Below are positions 29,826 to 38,529 of a stretch of DNA of 64,000 bases, one piece after another. Source of the DNA: Pseudomonas cremoricolorata (GTDB taxonomy: Bacteria; Pseudomonadota; Gammaproteobacteria; Pseudomonadales; Pseudomonadaceae). Both the position numbers and the translations under genes were made by a program. Numbering within the stretch: position 1 is the stretch's first letter; each line of letters begins with the position of its first letter. Where the stretch lies: positions 3,472,001 to 3,536,000 of the forward strand of contig NZ_CP009455.1 in NCBI RefSeq assembly GCF_000759535.1. The letters run 5' to 3'. Under the pieces are notes generated by a model. The model saw only the letters and a list, made by a program, of their open reading frames with translations, was not told the DNA's origin and ran no database searches.

Positions 29826-32207
29826 ATGAAATTCAGTGAACAGTGGCTGCGTGGTTGGGTAAACCCGCAAGTCTCCCGCGACGATCTGGTCGCCCGCCTG
29901 TCCATGGCCGGCCTGGAAGTCGACAGTGTCACGCCTGCCGCCGGCCAGTTCAGCGGCATCGTGGTCGGTGAAATCCTTGCCACCGAACAGCACCCGGACG
30001 CCGACAAATTGCGCGTCTGCCAGGTCAGCGACGGCAAGGACACCTTCCAGGTGGTGTGTGGCGCGCCCAATGCTCGCCCAGGCATCAAGATTCCTTTCGC
30101 CATGATCGGTGCCGAGCTGCCTGGCGATTTCAAGATCAAGAAGGCCAAGCTGCGCGGCGTCGAGTCGTTCGGCATGCTCTGTTCGGCGGCCGAACTGCAG
30201 ATCAGCGAAGAAAACGACGGTCTGCTGGAGCTTGCCGGTGACGCGCCAGTCGGCCAGGACATCCGTCAGTACCTGAGCCTCGATGATGCCAGCATCGAGA
30301 TCGGCCTGACCCCGAACCGTGGTGACTGCCTGTCAATCGCCGGCCTGGCACGTGACGTCAGCGCGCTCTACGATGTCGCCGTGCAGCGCCCTGAGGTGCC
30401 GGCAGTTGCTGCCAGCCACGACGAAGTGCGCTCGGTCGAGGTGACCGCGCCTGCCGCCTGCCCACGTTATCTGGGGCGGGTCATTCGCAACGTCGATCTG
30501 TCCAGGCCGACGCCGCTGTGGATGGTCGAGCGGCTACGCCGCAGTGATGTGCGCAGCATCGACGCCGCCGTCGACATCACCAACTACGTGATGCTCGAAC
30601 TCGGGCAACCAATGCATGCCTTCGATCTCGCCGAAATCAATGGCGGCATTCGTGTGCGCATGGCCGAAGAGGGCGAGAAACTCGTGCTGCTGGATGGTCA
30701 GGAAGTCGTCCTGCGCAGCGACACCTTGGTCATTGCCGACCACGCGCGGCCGCTGGCGATCGCCGGCGTCATGGGTGGCGAGCACAGCGGCGTCGATACG
30801 CACAAGACCCGCGACCTGTTCCTTGAAAGCGCGTTCTTCGAGCCTGTATCGGTTGCTGGCAAGGCGCGTTCCTACGGCTTGCACACCGATGCCTCGCACC
30901 GCTTCGAGCGTGGCGTGGATTCACAGCTCGCCCGTGAAGCGATGGAGCGTGCTACGCGTCTGATCATCGACATCGTGGGTGGTGACGCCGGTCCTGTCAT
31001 CGAAAGTGTCAGTGCCGAGCACCTGCCGCAGATCGCACCCATCACCCTGCGCGCCGAGCGTGTCAGCCAGATGCTGGGCATGGAGATGGAGCCTGCGCAG
31101 ATCGAGCAACTGCTCAATGCCTTGGGCTTGACCACTCAGGCTGACGGGGCAGGGCAGTGGACTGTCAGCGTCCCTAGCCATCGTTTCGACGTCAGCCTGG
31201 AAGTCGATCTGATCGAGGAACTCGCCCGGTTGTACGGCTACAACCGTCTGCCTGTGCGTTATCCCCAGGCGCGTCTGGCGCCTCAGGCGCGCCCTGAGTC
31301 GCGCAGCGAACTGCCAACCCTGCGACGTTTGCTGGTAGCGCGTGGCTATCAGGAAGCGATCACCTACAGCTTCATCGATGCCAAGTTGTTCGAGCTGTTC
31401 AATCCGGGCGTTGAGCCTCTGCTGTTGGCCAACCCGATCTCCAATGACATGGCGGCGATGCGCGGTTCCTTGTTGCCGGGCCTGGTCAAGGCATTGCAGC
31501 ACAACCTGAACCGTCAGCAAGACCGCGTACGCCTGTTCGAAAGCGGGCTTCGCTTCGTCGGTCAATTGGGCGATCTCAAGCAGGAGCCGATGCTCGCTGG
31601 CCTGATCAGCGGCAGCCGCCTGCCTGAGGGCTGGGCCAACGGTCGCGAGGGTGTCGATTTCTTCGACATCAAGGCTGATGTCGAGGCCGTTCTGGGGTAC
31701 GCCGGCGCGCTGCATCGCTTCACGTTCACCGCGGCGCAGCACCCCGCCTTGCACCCCGGCCAAACCGCTCGCATCGAACGAGACGGCGAGGAGGTTGGCT
31801 ACCTCGGTGCTCTGCATCCGGAGCTGGCCAAGGCACTGGACCTGGATCGTCCGGTATTCGTCTTCGAGATGGTTCTGGCCCATGTGGTCGAGGGTCAGGT
31901 GCCCGCGTTCAGCGAATTGTCGAAGTTCCCGGAAACCCGTCGCGACCTAGCCCTTATTGCCGGTCGGGAAGTGGCGGCCAACGATGTGCTTGACATCATT
32001 CGTGACAATGCTGGGGAATGGCTGACAGACCTGAGGCTGTTTGATGTCTATCAAGGTAAAGGTATTGATCCTGATAGAAAAAGCCTGGCGGTCGGCTTGA
32101 CCTGGCAGCATCCATCGCGCACTCTTAACGACGATGAGGTGAACGCCACCCTGCAAACCATTCTCACCTCGCTCGAACAAAGGTTGAACACCACGTTAAG
32201 GAAATAG
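29826..32207 (+). CDS. pheT: Phenylalanine--tRNA ligase beta subunit
   Basis: 793 residues: EMAP-like tRNA-binding domain (VGEILATEQHPDADKLRVCQ), B3/B4 editing core with SHRFERGVD, B5, and the C-terminal anticodon-binding domain (FSELSKFPETRRDLALIAGR). The subunit edits Tyr-tRNA-Phe and binds tRNA. Full family length. Confidence 0.98.
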   Translation: MKFSEQWLRGWVNPQVSRDDLVARLSMAGLEVDSVTPAAGQFSGIVVGEILATEQHPDADKLRVCQVSDGKDTFQVVCGAPNARPGIKIPFAMIGAELPGDFKIKKAKLRGVESFGMLCSAAELQISEENDGLLELAGDAPVGQDIRQYLSLDDASIEIGLTPNRGDCLSIAGLARDVSALYDVAVQRPEVPAVAASHDEVRSVEVTAPAACPRYLGRVIRNVDLSRPTPLWMVERLRRSDVRSIDAAVDITNYVMLELGQPMHAFDLAEINGGIRVRMAEEGEKLVLLDGQEVVLRSDTLVIADHARPLAIAGVMGGEHSGVDTHKTRDLFLESAFFEPVSVAGKARSYGLHTDASHRFERGVDSQLAREAMERATRLIIDIVGGDAGPVIESVSAEHLPQIAPITLRAERVSQMLGMEMEPAQIEQLLNALGLTTQADGAGQWTVSVPSHRFDVSLEVDLIEELARLYGYNRLPVRYPQARLAPQARPESRSELPTLRRLLVARGYQEAITYSFIDAKLFELFNPGVEPLLLANPISNDMAAMRGSLLPGLVKALQHNLNRQQDRVRLFESGLRFVGQLGDLKQEPMLAGLISGSRLPEGWANGREGVDFFDIKADVEAVLGYAGALHRFTFTAAQHPALHPGQTARIERDGEEVGYLGALHPELAKALDLDRPVFVFEMVLAHVVEGQVPAFSELSKFPETRRDLALIAGREVAANDVLDIIRDNAGEWLTDLRLFDVYQGKGIDPDRKSLAVGLTWQHPSRTLNDDEVNATLQTILTSLEQRLNTTLRK

Positions 32208-32210
32208 CGT

Positions 32211-32513
32211 ATGGGTGCTCTGACGAAAGCTGAGATGGCCGAACGGCTGTACGAGGAGCTGGGGCTCAACAAGCGCGAAGCCAAAGAGTTGGTCGAGTTG
32301 TTTTTCGAAGAAATTCGCCACGCACTTGAAGATAACGAGCAGGTCAAACTGTCCGGTTTCGGCAACTTTGATCTTCGCGACAAACGCCAGCGGCCGGGCC
32401 GCAACCCCAAGACAGGGGAAGAGATCCCGATCACCGCACGCCGAGTCGTCACCTTTCGTCCAGGGCAGAAACTGAAAGCCCGGGTTGAGGCCTATGCTGG
32501 AACCAAGCCATAA
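32211..32513 (+). CDS. ihfA: Integration host factor alpha subunit
   Basis: 100-residue DNA-bending protein ([20 protein letters not shown]; arm motif [20 protein letters not shown]). Starts 3 bases after pheT stops, so it is co-transcribed. Its 3' end overlaps the next gene by 20 bases. IHF is used by tRNA-targeting integrases and many sigma-54 promoters. Confidence 0.98.
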   Translation: MGALTKAEMAERLYEELGLNKREAKELVELFFEEIRHALEDNEQVKLSGFGNFDLRDKRQRPGRNPKTGEEIPITARRVVTFRPGQKLKARVEAYAGTKP

Positions 32514-32850
32514 CGACGAGCTGCCCCCCATCCCGGGCAAACGCTACTTCACCATCGGTGAAGTCAGTGAGCTTTGCGCGGTAAAGCCGCACGTGTTGCG
32601 GTACTGGGAACAGGAATTTCCACAGCTCAACCCGGTCAAGCGCCGCGGAAACCGCAGGTACTATCAGCGCCAGGACGTGCTGATGATCCGCCAGATCCGC
32701 GCCTTGCTGTATGATCAGGGCTTCACCATCGGCGGCGCGCGACTGCGCATGTCCAGCGATGAAGCCAAGGAAGACACGACTCAGTACAAGCAGCTGATTC
32801 GACAGATGATTGTCGAGTTGGAGGATGTGCTGGTAGTGCTGAAGAAGTAA
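32494..32850 (+). CDS. MerR family transcriptional regulator
   Basis: 118 residues with the MerR helix-turn-helix and wing ([56 protein letters not shown]) and a short C-terminal dimer helix. ATG 32494 lies inside ihfA, the usual arrangement for this small MerR gene after ihfA in gamma-proteobacteria. Its regulated genes are not evident. Confidence 0.9.
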   Translation: MLEPSHNDELPPIPGKRYFTIGEVSELCAVKPHVLRYWEQEFPQLNPVKRRGNRRYYQRQDVLMIRQIRALLYDQGFTIGGARLRMSSDEAKEDTTQYKQLIRQMIVELEDVLVVLKK

Positions 32851-32947
32851 ACCTGCTTTAAGAGTGAAAGTTTTTTGAGAAAAAGCTTTCAATTATCAAA
32901 AGGTTAGGGTACCTTTCTTCTCGTTCTCGGCAACATCGAGAACAGTT

Positions 32948-33024
32948 CGGGGCGTAGCGCAGCCCGGTAGCGCACTTGCATGGGGTGCAAGGGGTCGAGT
33001 GTTCGAATCACTCCGTCCCGACCA
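32948..33024 (+). tRNA. tRNA-Pro(GGG)
   Basis: 77 bases with encoded CCA. Acceptor stem CGGGGCG pairs with CGTCCCG, D arm GCGCAGCCCGGTAGCGC, anticodon stem CTTGC/GCAAG with loop ATGGGGT (anticodon GGG, T33 and purine 37), T arm GAGTGTTCGAATCACTC. The 3' half of a tRNA is the usual integration target for islands; a broken integrase end lies 25 bases downstream. Confidence 0.96.
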
Positions 33025-33035
33025 AAATACCCTAG

Positions 33036-33070
33036 AAAATCCAGTCACTTAACGGTGACTGGATTTTTTT
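33036..33070 (+). terminator. Intrinsic terminator after tRNA-Pro
   Basis: AAAATCCAGTCAC (33036-33048) pairs with GTGACTGGATTTT (33055-33067), followed by a T run. Ends the tRNA transcript. The hairpin overlaps the last codons of the integrase remnant on the other strand. Confidence 0.88.
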
Positions 33071-33260
33071 ATGGGCGAGTGTGCGCAAAACCCACGTAAA
33101 CATACCTGGCGATATCGCCGATACCCAGGCCCACCTCGATCTTCCTCGTAATGTCTGGTCATGCCTTCGGTTGCATGGCCAGCGATCTTCTAACCGTCTT
33201 TTCCAACTCGCTCGCTTGTACAGGTGCAGGGAGAGGGCGCATACCTCAGCACCAAACACG
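33049..33260 (-). pseudogene. C-terminal remnant of a tyrosine recombinase (phage/island integrase)
   Basis: On the reverse strand 33190-33122 translates to KIAGHATEGMTRHYEED, the integrase box II end with the catalytic GH and, nine residues later, the nucleophile Tyr in M-T-R-H-Y. The frame runs on to a stop at 33049. Upstream, LHLYKRASWK (about 33240-33211) continues the family pattern but in another frame, so at least one frameshift is present, and the rest of the gene is missing. Lying next to tRNA-Pro, it marks a former integration at this site. Confidence 0.72.
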
Positions 33261-33551
33261 CAGCTTCGCGGTTGAATCAAGGCGTAAAGGTACGGCGTGC
33301 TGGGTCATCCAGCACCTCCCTGTGGCAAGCATTCTCGCCTGGAAGGGCCTCCGGGGTAGGTAGACCACCACACCGGGCAGTTATTCATCACGGGATCTAA
33401 CGCACTGGTTGGGAGTTTGGGCACTTCCCGCGTTCAAGGGGGAGCGTAGTCCATGTGGAAATTTCCTACACATTCGATTTACATCGCCGCAGCCTCGCCT
33501 TACCATCGACGCCAATGAGAATCATTAACGATATCGGTCAGGCTCGAGGGC
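33261..33551. other. Intergenic region upstream of the siderophore regulator
   Basis: About 290 bases with no gene seen. It carries the promoter of the AraC regulator and the Fur-like site at 33512-33530; the rest may be island-boundary debris. I looked for a second copy of the tRNA-Pro 3' end here and did not find one. Confidence 0.5.
33512..33530 (+). promoter_or_regulatory. Fur box upstream of the pchR-like gene
   Basis: CCAATGAGAATCATTAACG closely matches the Fur consensus GATAATGATAATCATTATC at the core ATGAGAATCATT. It lies about 22 bases upstream of the start of the regulator, so it should repress it when iron is plentiful. Confidence 0.75.
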
Positions 33552-34454
33552 ATGCTTATGGAGCATCGAGAAGCGACGCACACCCAACTGCAAATCACCA
33601 GTAAGGGCCTGCAGCTTCAGCCCGGGCTCATCGTCAACCTGACTTGCGCCAACCCCGACAACACCAGCGTCACGCGGACGTCCTACCAGCACACCAGCGA
33701 GTACATCCACTTCAATTGCCTGTTGCAGGGCAGCTTTCAGGCGAAGGTCAGAAACCACGAGATTTCATTATCAACCGGTGACCTGAACGTGGGGTATGCC
33801 AATGGTGAACACTTCAATGTGGCCCATTGCTCTGACCTGTCCAATATCGAGCTGCTGGTCGACCCCGAATTGTTGTTGTCTCTGGCCGGCGAGGATTGCC
33901 ACCTGGTGACACCGACCACGCTCGGACGCTTTTTCACGCTCAGTTGCCCGGCCAGCAACCGGGCGCGCTTTGCGGCGGCGCAACTGTGCTACCACCTGAG
34001 CAGCCCGCAGTACCCGCAATTGCTCATCCACTCGGCTGCGCTGGACTATCTGTATTGGCATCTGCACGCCTTCAAGGGCGAACCTGACGATGAGCCGGTG
34101 GCACAGTTCGAGCGGCGCCGGTTGCTCGAAGCGCGTGATTTCCTGCTGCAGGATCTCGGTTCGCCGCCCACTATCGCGCAGATCGCGCAGAAGGTCGGGC
34201 TGAATGAGTTCAAGCTCAAACAAGGCTTCAAGAAGCTCTTCAACAACAGCATCTACGCCTACTTTCAGGGTGAGCGGATGAAGAAAGCGCAGGCGCTGCT
34301 GCAACAGCACAACGTCACTGAAACCGCGATGATCCTCGGTTACAGCAACGTCAGTCATTTCAGCAGCGCGTTTCGCAAACAGTTTGGCGTGCTGCCCGGC
34401 AGCTTGCGCCAGGATCCGGACAGCCTGCTGTTCGGTGCGCCGCCCCAGCGTTGA
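33552..34454 (+). CDS. AraC regulator of the siderophore locus (PchR/YbtA-like)
   Basis: 300 residues: N-terminal ligand domain, then the C-terminal DNA-binding part with IAQIAQKVGLNEFKLKQGFK and TAMILGYSNVSHFSSAFRKQFG, the pattern of PchR/YbtA, which bind ferri-siderophore and activate synthesis and uptake genes. A Fur box lies just upstream. Convergent with the methyltransferase gene, 9 bases apart. This is one of two such regulators, the other being at the far end of the locus. Confidence 0.85.
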   Translation: MLMEHREATHTQLQITSKGLQLQPGLIVNLTCANPDNTSVTRTSYQHTSEYIHFNCLLQGSFQAKVRNHEISLSTGDLNVGYANGEHFNVAHCSDLSNIELLVDPELLLSLAGEDCHLVTPTTLGRFFTLSCPASNRARFAAAQLCYHLSSPQYPQLLIHSAALDYLYWHLHAFKGEPDDEPVAQFERRRLLEARDFLLQDLGSPPTIAQIAQKVGLNEFKLKQGFKKLFNNSIYAYFQGERMKKAQALLQQHNVTETAMILGYSNVSHFSSAFRKQFGVLPGSLRQDPDSLLFGAPPQR

Positions 34455-34463
34455 GCGAGTGGC

Positions 34464-35306
34464 TCAGTTGCCGCTGTCGAACGCGCAGTGAATCAACCCC
34501 GGCGCAAAGCGCCTGCGCAGGTAGCCGATATGCGACAGCAGGGCGAACAGGCGCATATAGCGCGGGTAGGGCTGGGCAAAGGTCGGGCAGGACAACAGCC
34601 GCAGCCCTGGCACCTGCTTCACGAATGACGGCACCCGGCCCAGCGGCATGCCAAACGGCATGGGCGGCGCGGTGTAGCCGGTTGACAGCTTCCAGCCTCT
34701 GAGCGTCTTGCGCGAGAACCATGGCGGAATGGTGTCGAAGAACGCTTCGCCGCGTCCGAAACGACGAGTGATCTTTTCCAACAATGCCAGCACCTGCGCT
34801 TCGGTGAAGTACATCAGCAACCCCGCCGCGCTGATGAACACCGGGCCCCTGATCTGTTGCGCGACCTGGTCGAGCCACTGATCGTCCAGTGCCGAGCAGG
34901 CGATCAGGTGGTTGCGTTCGTGAGCGGGGAGCAGACGCTGACGAATGCCGATCGACTCGGCAAGATCAACCGAATACCACTGCACCCGGGGATGAGCGAC
35001 GCGCCAGAACTGGGTCTCCAGGCCTTCGCCCAACACCACCACCGACCCTTCAGGTTCCCGCGCAAGAAAGGCATGGATGCGTTCATCGGCGTAGCGCGAG
35101 CGCACGGCATGCACAGGGGTCGGCGGGCCGAAACGCCCGCGAAAGTCGTAGTCGATGCGCTGCATCAGCGCCATCAGCAGCGGGTCGTTGAGCAGGCTGT
35201 GCGGGCCGTCGGAATAGGCCGAGCGAGTCCAGATGGTCAGCAGCATGGTTTCCGGCACGCCTTGCAAGCCCGGTGAGAGGCGTTCGAGGTCAACCGCAGC
35301 GTTCAT
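34464..35306 (-). CDS. SAM-dependent methyltransferase, LCMT/PPM1-like
   Basis: 280 residues with the leucine-carboxyl-methyltransferase pattern: SVVVLGEGLETQFWR (SAM site), WYSVDLAESIGIRQRLLP, IACSALDDQWLDQV and FISAAGLLMYFTEAQVLALL. Members transfer methyl groups to carboxylates or hydroxyls of peptides and metabolites. Last gene of the reductase/methylase transcript, 33 bases after the dehydrogenase. It may methyl-esterify or O-methylate the siderophore or a shunt product; that is inference. Confidence 0.78.
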   Translation of the reverse strand: MNAAVDLERLSPGLQGVPETMLLTIWTRSAYSDGPHSLLNDPLLMALMQRIDYDFRGRFGPPTPVHAVRSRYADERIHAFLAREPEGSVVVLGEGLETQFWRVAHPRVQWYSVDLAESIGIRQRLLPAHERNHLIACSALDDQWLDQVAQQIRGPVFISAAGLLMYFTEAQVLALLEKITRRFGRGEAFFDTIPPWFSRKTLRGWKLSTGYTAPPMPFGMPLGRVPSFVKQVPGLRLLSCPTFAQPYPRYMRLFALLSHIGYLRRRFAPGLIHCAFDSGN

Positions 35307-35339
35307 GGTGGGTTCCTTGTTGACAAGCCAGATCCAGCC

Positions 35340-37256
35340 TCATAGCGAGGCGGCCAGCGGGGTAGTGGTGAGGCCGGGCAACGCTGCGGCGGCGGGGGCG
35401 GTCAAGCTGACGATGGCACAGCCGTCGGCAGCCGATTGCCAGTCGATTTCCAGCGGTGTCAGGCGCGCCATATACGACAGCGCTTCATGTTCCATTTCCC
35501 GCATCAGGGTGCTCAGCTCAGGGCAGCCCAGAAGCGTGAACATTTCGGCGAAGGTGCAGTGGTCGATGCGATAGCCGTCCTCGGTGCGCTGGCCCTCGAG
35601 CAACCCCAAGGTCTGATAGCGTGCCATGAAGGCCTGCCAGTAGCGGCGCACCGTATCCGACGGATCGTCCGTGGCGGCGATGACTTCAGGTACCGGCCAC
35701 AGCCAGCGCATTTCCATCTTACCCGTGGCCAGGAACATCTCCCGATACAAGGCATAGGCCTGCTGCTGGCCCAGCAGGTCGCGTACGCGGCTGTAACCTG
35801 CGGTGAACATGCTCATATCGCGGGTGATCTTCGCCCATTCGGCGGCGTAGGTCGGGTGACGGCTGCGAAAGCTGGCAAGGCGCCGGTGATGGTCCCGCCA
35901 GCGCCACACAAAGCTGGCCACGAAACCGCCCAGGGCCAGCCCGGGTTTTTTCTCACGCAGGCGTGCCCACACGGCCGAATCGGTGAGGTAAGTGGTCTGC
36001 AAAGCGGGCATGCGCGGATGCATCGCGGCGTCGTACCAGCACTGGCCGAAATGCGCCAACTCATGGCTGCTGCCGCTGACCACCTGGCACCAGCCGAACT
36101 GCAACGGGTCCTTGGCGGTGTCGAGTTCATTGGCCCGGCGTGCGCTGATGCCGTGCTGGCGCAGAATCGTTTCCATCGCCTGATGAGCGCTGGCGGGCAG
36201 TTGTTCCATGCTGTAGACGCCGGCGCCGATCTCGCCCGATTCGGCCAATAACCACTGCACTGCCGCGCAGGCGGTGAGGGCGGTGAAGTCGTAGGAGGAG
36301 ATGCAGCCATGCACCACCCATCCGTCCTCCGGGCGATTGTCGGGGTAGACCCACAGGCAGCAGTCGGGGTCGGCTTTCTTGCGCTTTTTCATCGACTGGC
36401 CGCTGCTGTAGAACATCTTCGCCAGCCGTTCGCGCAAGCCTTTCCAGCGGCTCAAGCGGCCCATCAACCGGGCGCTGCGTGGCGAGAGGAATTGAATGCT
36501 GTAACGGTAATCCAGGGTGTTGATCGTATGGGTCGCTTGGCTGGTGTCACGCTCGCCCAGGGTCGCGATTTCCGGTGCCGAGTAGGCGATCAGGGGCGCA
36601 GGCGCGGCGTGGCCAGGGAAGGTGAACCGACTGTGGGCATCGCCCCAGGGCGCAGGCTGGGTCTGGCGTTTGCCGTCGATGAAGGCCGTCAGCGTTGGCT
36701 TGAAACTGTCCAGCAGCACGTAGGGGCTGGCTTCGCCTCCGCCGTAGGCTGCGCCCGCATAGAACCGGCTGCGGTAGGTGCCGCTGGCGGACGCCTGTTC
36801 GCGGACCAGTTTCATCAACAGGATGCCGGACAGCCCGGGCGTCAGTCCCATGCCGGTCAGCACTCGGCGACCCAGCGCACGTGCGCTGGGGTTCAGAGCC
36901 TGAATGGCGTCGGCGGCGCTCAGGCTGTCGTTGACGTCCACGCAATCGATGCCCGCTTGCAGGCACAGGGCGTGGGGACGCGCCCCATAGGCATCCATCG
37001 GCCCCAGCGCGATGATCGCCAGGTCGAACTGGCGAAGCACCGCCACGGCGCTCTGGCTGTCATCGATGTCCAGCCCCACCCGTGAGACTCCGGCGGGCAG
37101 GGGGGCGCCGCGCTCCGGGCGGCGTGACGCGCAGCTCAGGCGTACGTGCGGGCAGCGCCTGTGCAATGCGCGCAGAATGCGGCGTCCGGTTTCGCCGGTG
37201 CCGCCGATCACGATGACGTTCCTGGAGGGCGGTACGCCGTTGTCCAACGCGTTCAT
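35340..37256 (-). CDS. Saccharopine-dehydrogenase-like protein with extra C-terminal domain
   Basis: 638 residues. Residues about 1-330 form an NAD(P) Rossmann fold (NVIVIGGTGETGRRIL) of the saccharopine dehydrogenase family; MGLTPGLSGILLMKLV is a family hinge. The C-terminal part (about 430-638) resembles the ATC (2-aminothiazoline-carboxylate) hydrolase family by eye: HCTFAEMFTLLGCPELSTLM and a final acidic strand. In a thiazoline siderophore locus this suggests reduction and possibly ring chemistry on the thiazoline. ATG 37256 overlaps the previous stop (ATGA). Function inferred. Confidence 0.68.
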   Translation of the reverse strand: MNALDNGVPPSRNVIVIGGTGETGRRILRALHRRCPHVRLSCASRRPERGAPLPAGVSRVGLDIDDSQSAVAVLRQFDLAIIALGPMDAYGARPHALCLQAGIDCVDVNDSLSAADAIQALNPSARALGRRVLTGMGLTPGLSGILLMKLVREQASASGTYRSRFYAGAAYGGGEASPYVLLDSFKPTLTAFIDGKRQTQPAPWGDAHSRFTFPGHAAPAPLIAYSAPEIATLGERDTSQATHTINTLDYRYSIQFLSPRSARLMGRLSRWKGLRERLAKMFYSSGQSMKKRKKADPDCCLWVYPDNRPEDGWVVHGCISSYDFTALTACAAVQWLLAESGEIGAGVYSMEQLPASAHQAMETILRQHGISARRANELDTAKDPLQFGWCQVVSGSSHELAHFGQCWYDAAMHPRMPALQTTYLTDSAVWARLREKKPGLALGGFVASFVWRWRDHHRRLASFRSRHPTYAAEWAKITRDMSMFTAGYSRVRDLLGQQQAYALYREMFLATGKMEMRWLWPVPEVIAATDDPSDTVRRYWQAFMARYQTLGLLEGQRTEDGYRIDHCTFAEMFTLLGCPELSTLMREMEHEALSYMARLTPLEIDWQSAADGCAIVSLTAPAAAALPGLTTTPLAASL

Positions 37257-38401
37257 GACAAACCTCCTTGCCATTCGGGGTGGGGCTGCGCCGTGAGGCC
37301 GTCGATAGCGAGCAAGCCTTCGGCCCTGAACAGCTGCATGAAGCGGCGACTGTCGATGGCCTCGTGCAGCAGCTGTACGCCGTTGGCCAGCGGATCACCT
37401 TCCAGCAGGCAGCGCGCGGTGATGGCGATTGCAACGCCAGTGGCCTGGTAGGTGTCGGCGATCACCAAGGTGGCGCTTTCGCGCTGTTCATCGGCATAGG
37501 TCACATCGACCCGTAAGCCATACACCGGCTGCAGATTGCGCAAGTCCCGTGCCGATGCTCTGGCCAGACGTTGTGCGGCACGGTGGATCTGCTCGGGGGT
37601 GCGGAATTGGCCGAACAGTTTGGCCCGCAGACACGCCAGCGCCGCCCGCGGACCGACGTTGCTGCCGTAGGCGCGGGCCTCGGGGATCTTCAGCCGCCCG
37701 GCCAGGCGCGCCAGTTCTTCGCTGGGCATCAGCATTGTGCTGACGCGGCCAATCTGCCCGGGAAAGTTCACCTTGCGCATGGCCCTGAAAAAGCCCACCG
37801 ACTGATGTGCGCCGTGACGGATGATCGGAAAACCACGGTCCTGGCCAAAGTCGCCGAGGCTGTGGACGATGTCCCACGCCGAGTTGTAGGTCCAGGCATC
37901 GCGGCCAATGCAGCAGGTATCAAGGCGCAGCGGAGTACGTCCGTGGGCCGTGGAATCGATCACGTACTTGGGAAACAGCCCGGTCAGGCCGGGCATCAGG
38001 CCGACGCTGATGATCAACGGCACATTGACCGGCTCCTGGCGCTGGCGTGCTTCCAGGGCCTTGAGCAACGGGTCGTAGCCCCCGGCGTCAATCAAGGGCG
38101 TGTCCATCTCGATACAGGCGCGCGCGACCCGTTCACCGAGCACCCCGGAAGGTCCGATGCAGGCGATCACCAAGGCCGCCTCGGCAAACGCCTGCCTCAT
38201 CGCCTGATGATCGTTGGCGTCCAGCACCAGGTTGGCCAGGCGCGGCTCGTTCGGTGTCGTAACGGATGCCGAGTGCGCGCTGCGCGAGGCAATGATGATT
38301 TCGTGGTAGGTGTGCCGCAGCAGGTACCTTACGACTTCGCGTCCGACCCGCCCGTTGCCGCCCATGACGATGATGGGGCGGTTGTTTGTTTGATTGTGCA
38401 T
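37253..38401 (-). CDS. Saccharopine-dehydrogenase-like NAD(P) oxidoreductase
   Basis: 382 residues with a Rossmann start (PIIVMGGNGRVGREVVRYLL) and SVGLMPGLTGLFPKYV, the same hinge as its neighbour, so the two are paralogues. The usual thiazolinyl imine reductase (PchG/Irp3) is absent, so this pair are the best candidates for ring reduction. First gene of the tailoring transcript, with a Fur-like site upstream. ATG 38401 chosen; the longer frame runs into that site. Confidence 0.75.
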   Translation of the reverse strand: MHNQTNNRPIIVMGGNGRVGREVVRYLLRHTYHEIIIASRSAHSASVTTPNEPRLANLVLDANDHQAMRQAFAEAALVIACIGPSGVLGERVARACIEMDTPLIDAGGYDPLLKALEARQRQEPVNVPLIISVGLMPGLTGLFPKYVIDSTAHGRTPLRLDTCCIGRDAWTYNSAWDIVHSLGDFGQDRGFPIIRHGAHQSVGFFRAMRKVNFPGQIGRVSTMLMPSEELARLAGRLKIPEARAYGSNVGPRAALACLRAKLFGQFRTPEQIHRAAQRLARASARDLRNLQPVYGLRVDVTYADEQRESATLVIADTYQATGVAIAITARCLLEGDPLANGVQLLHEAIDSRRFMQLFRAEGLLAIDGLTAQPHPEWQGGLS

Positions 38402-38435
38402 GCTGCTATCCCGACAAGAGGGGAGAGTGCTCGAT

Positions 38436-38454
38436 TCAATGGGAATCGTTCTCA
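38436..38454 (-). promoter_or_regulatory. Fur-box-like site upstream of the dehydrogenase genes
   Basis: TCAATGGGAATCGTTCTCA has the AATGxGAATCxTT core of Fur sites, 35-53 bases upstream of ATG 38401. It suggests that the tailoring genes have their own iron-controlled promoter in addition to the NRPS transcript. Confidence 0.6.
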
Positions 38455-38529
38455 AGAAATCCGACTATGGAATCGCCAGCCAGCGCCGACCACCCGATCC
38501 GGGAGTGGCCCCCCCGGATCCGGAGCTTT

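Noticed and set aside
33032..33280. 82-residue reverse open frame beyond tRNA-Pro
   Set aside because: It mixes the out-of-frame part of the integrase remnant with its upstream piece; treated as a pseudogene, not an intact gene.
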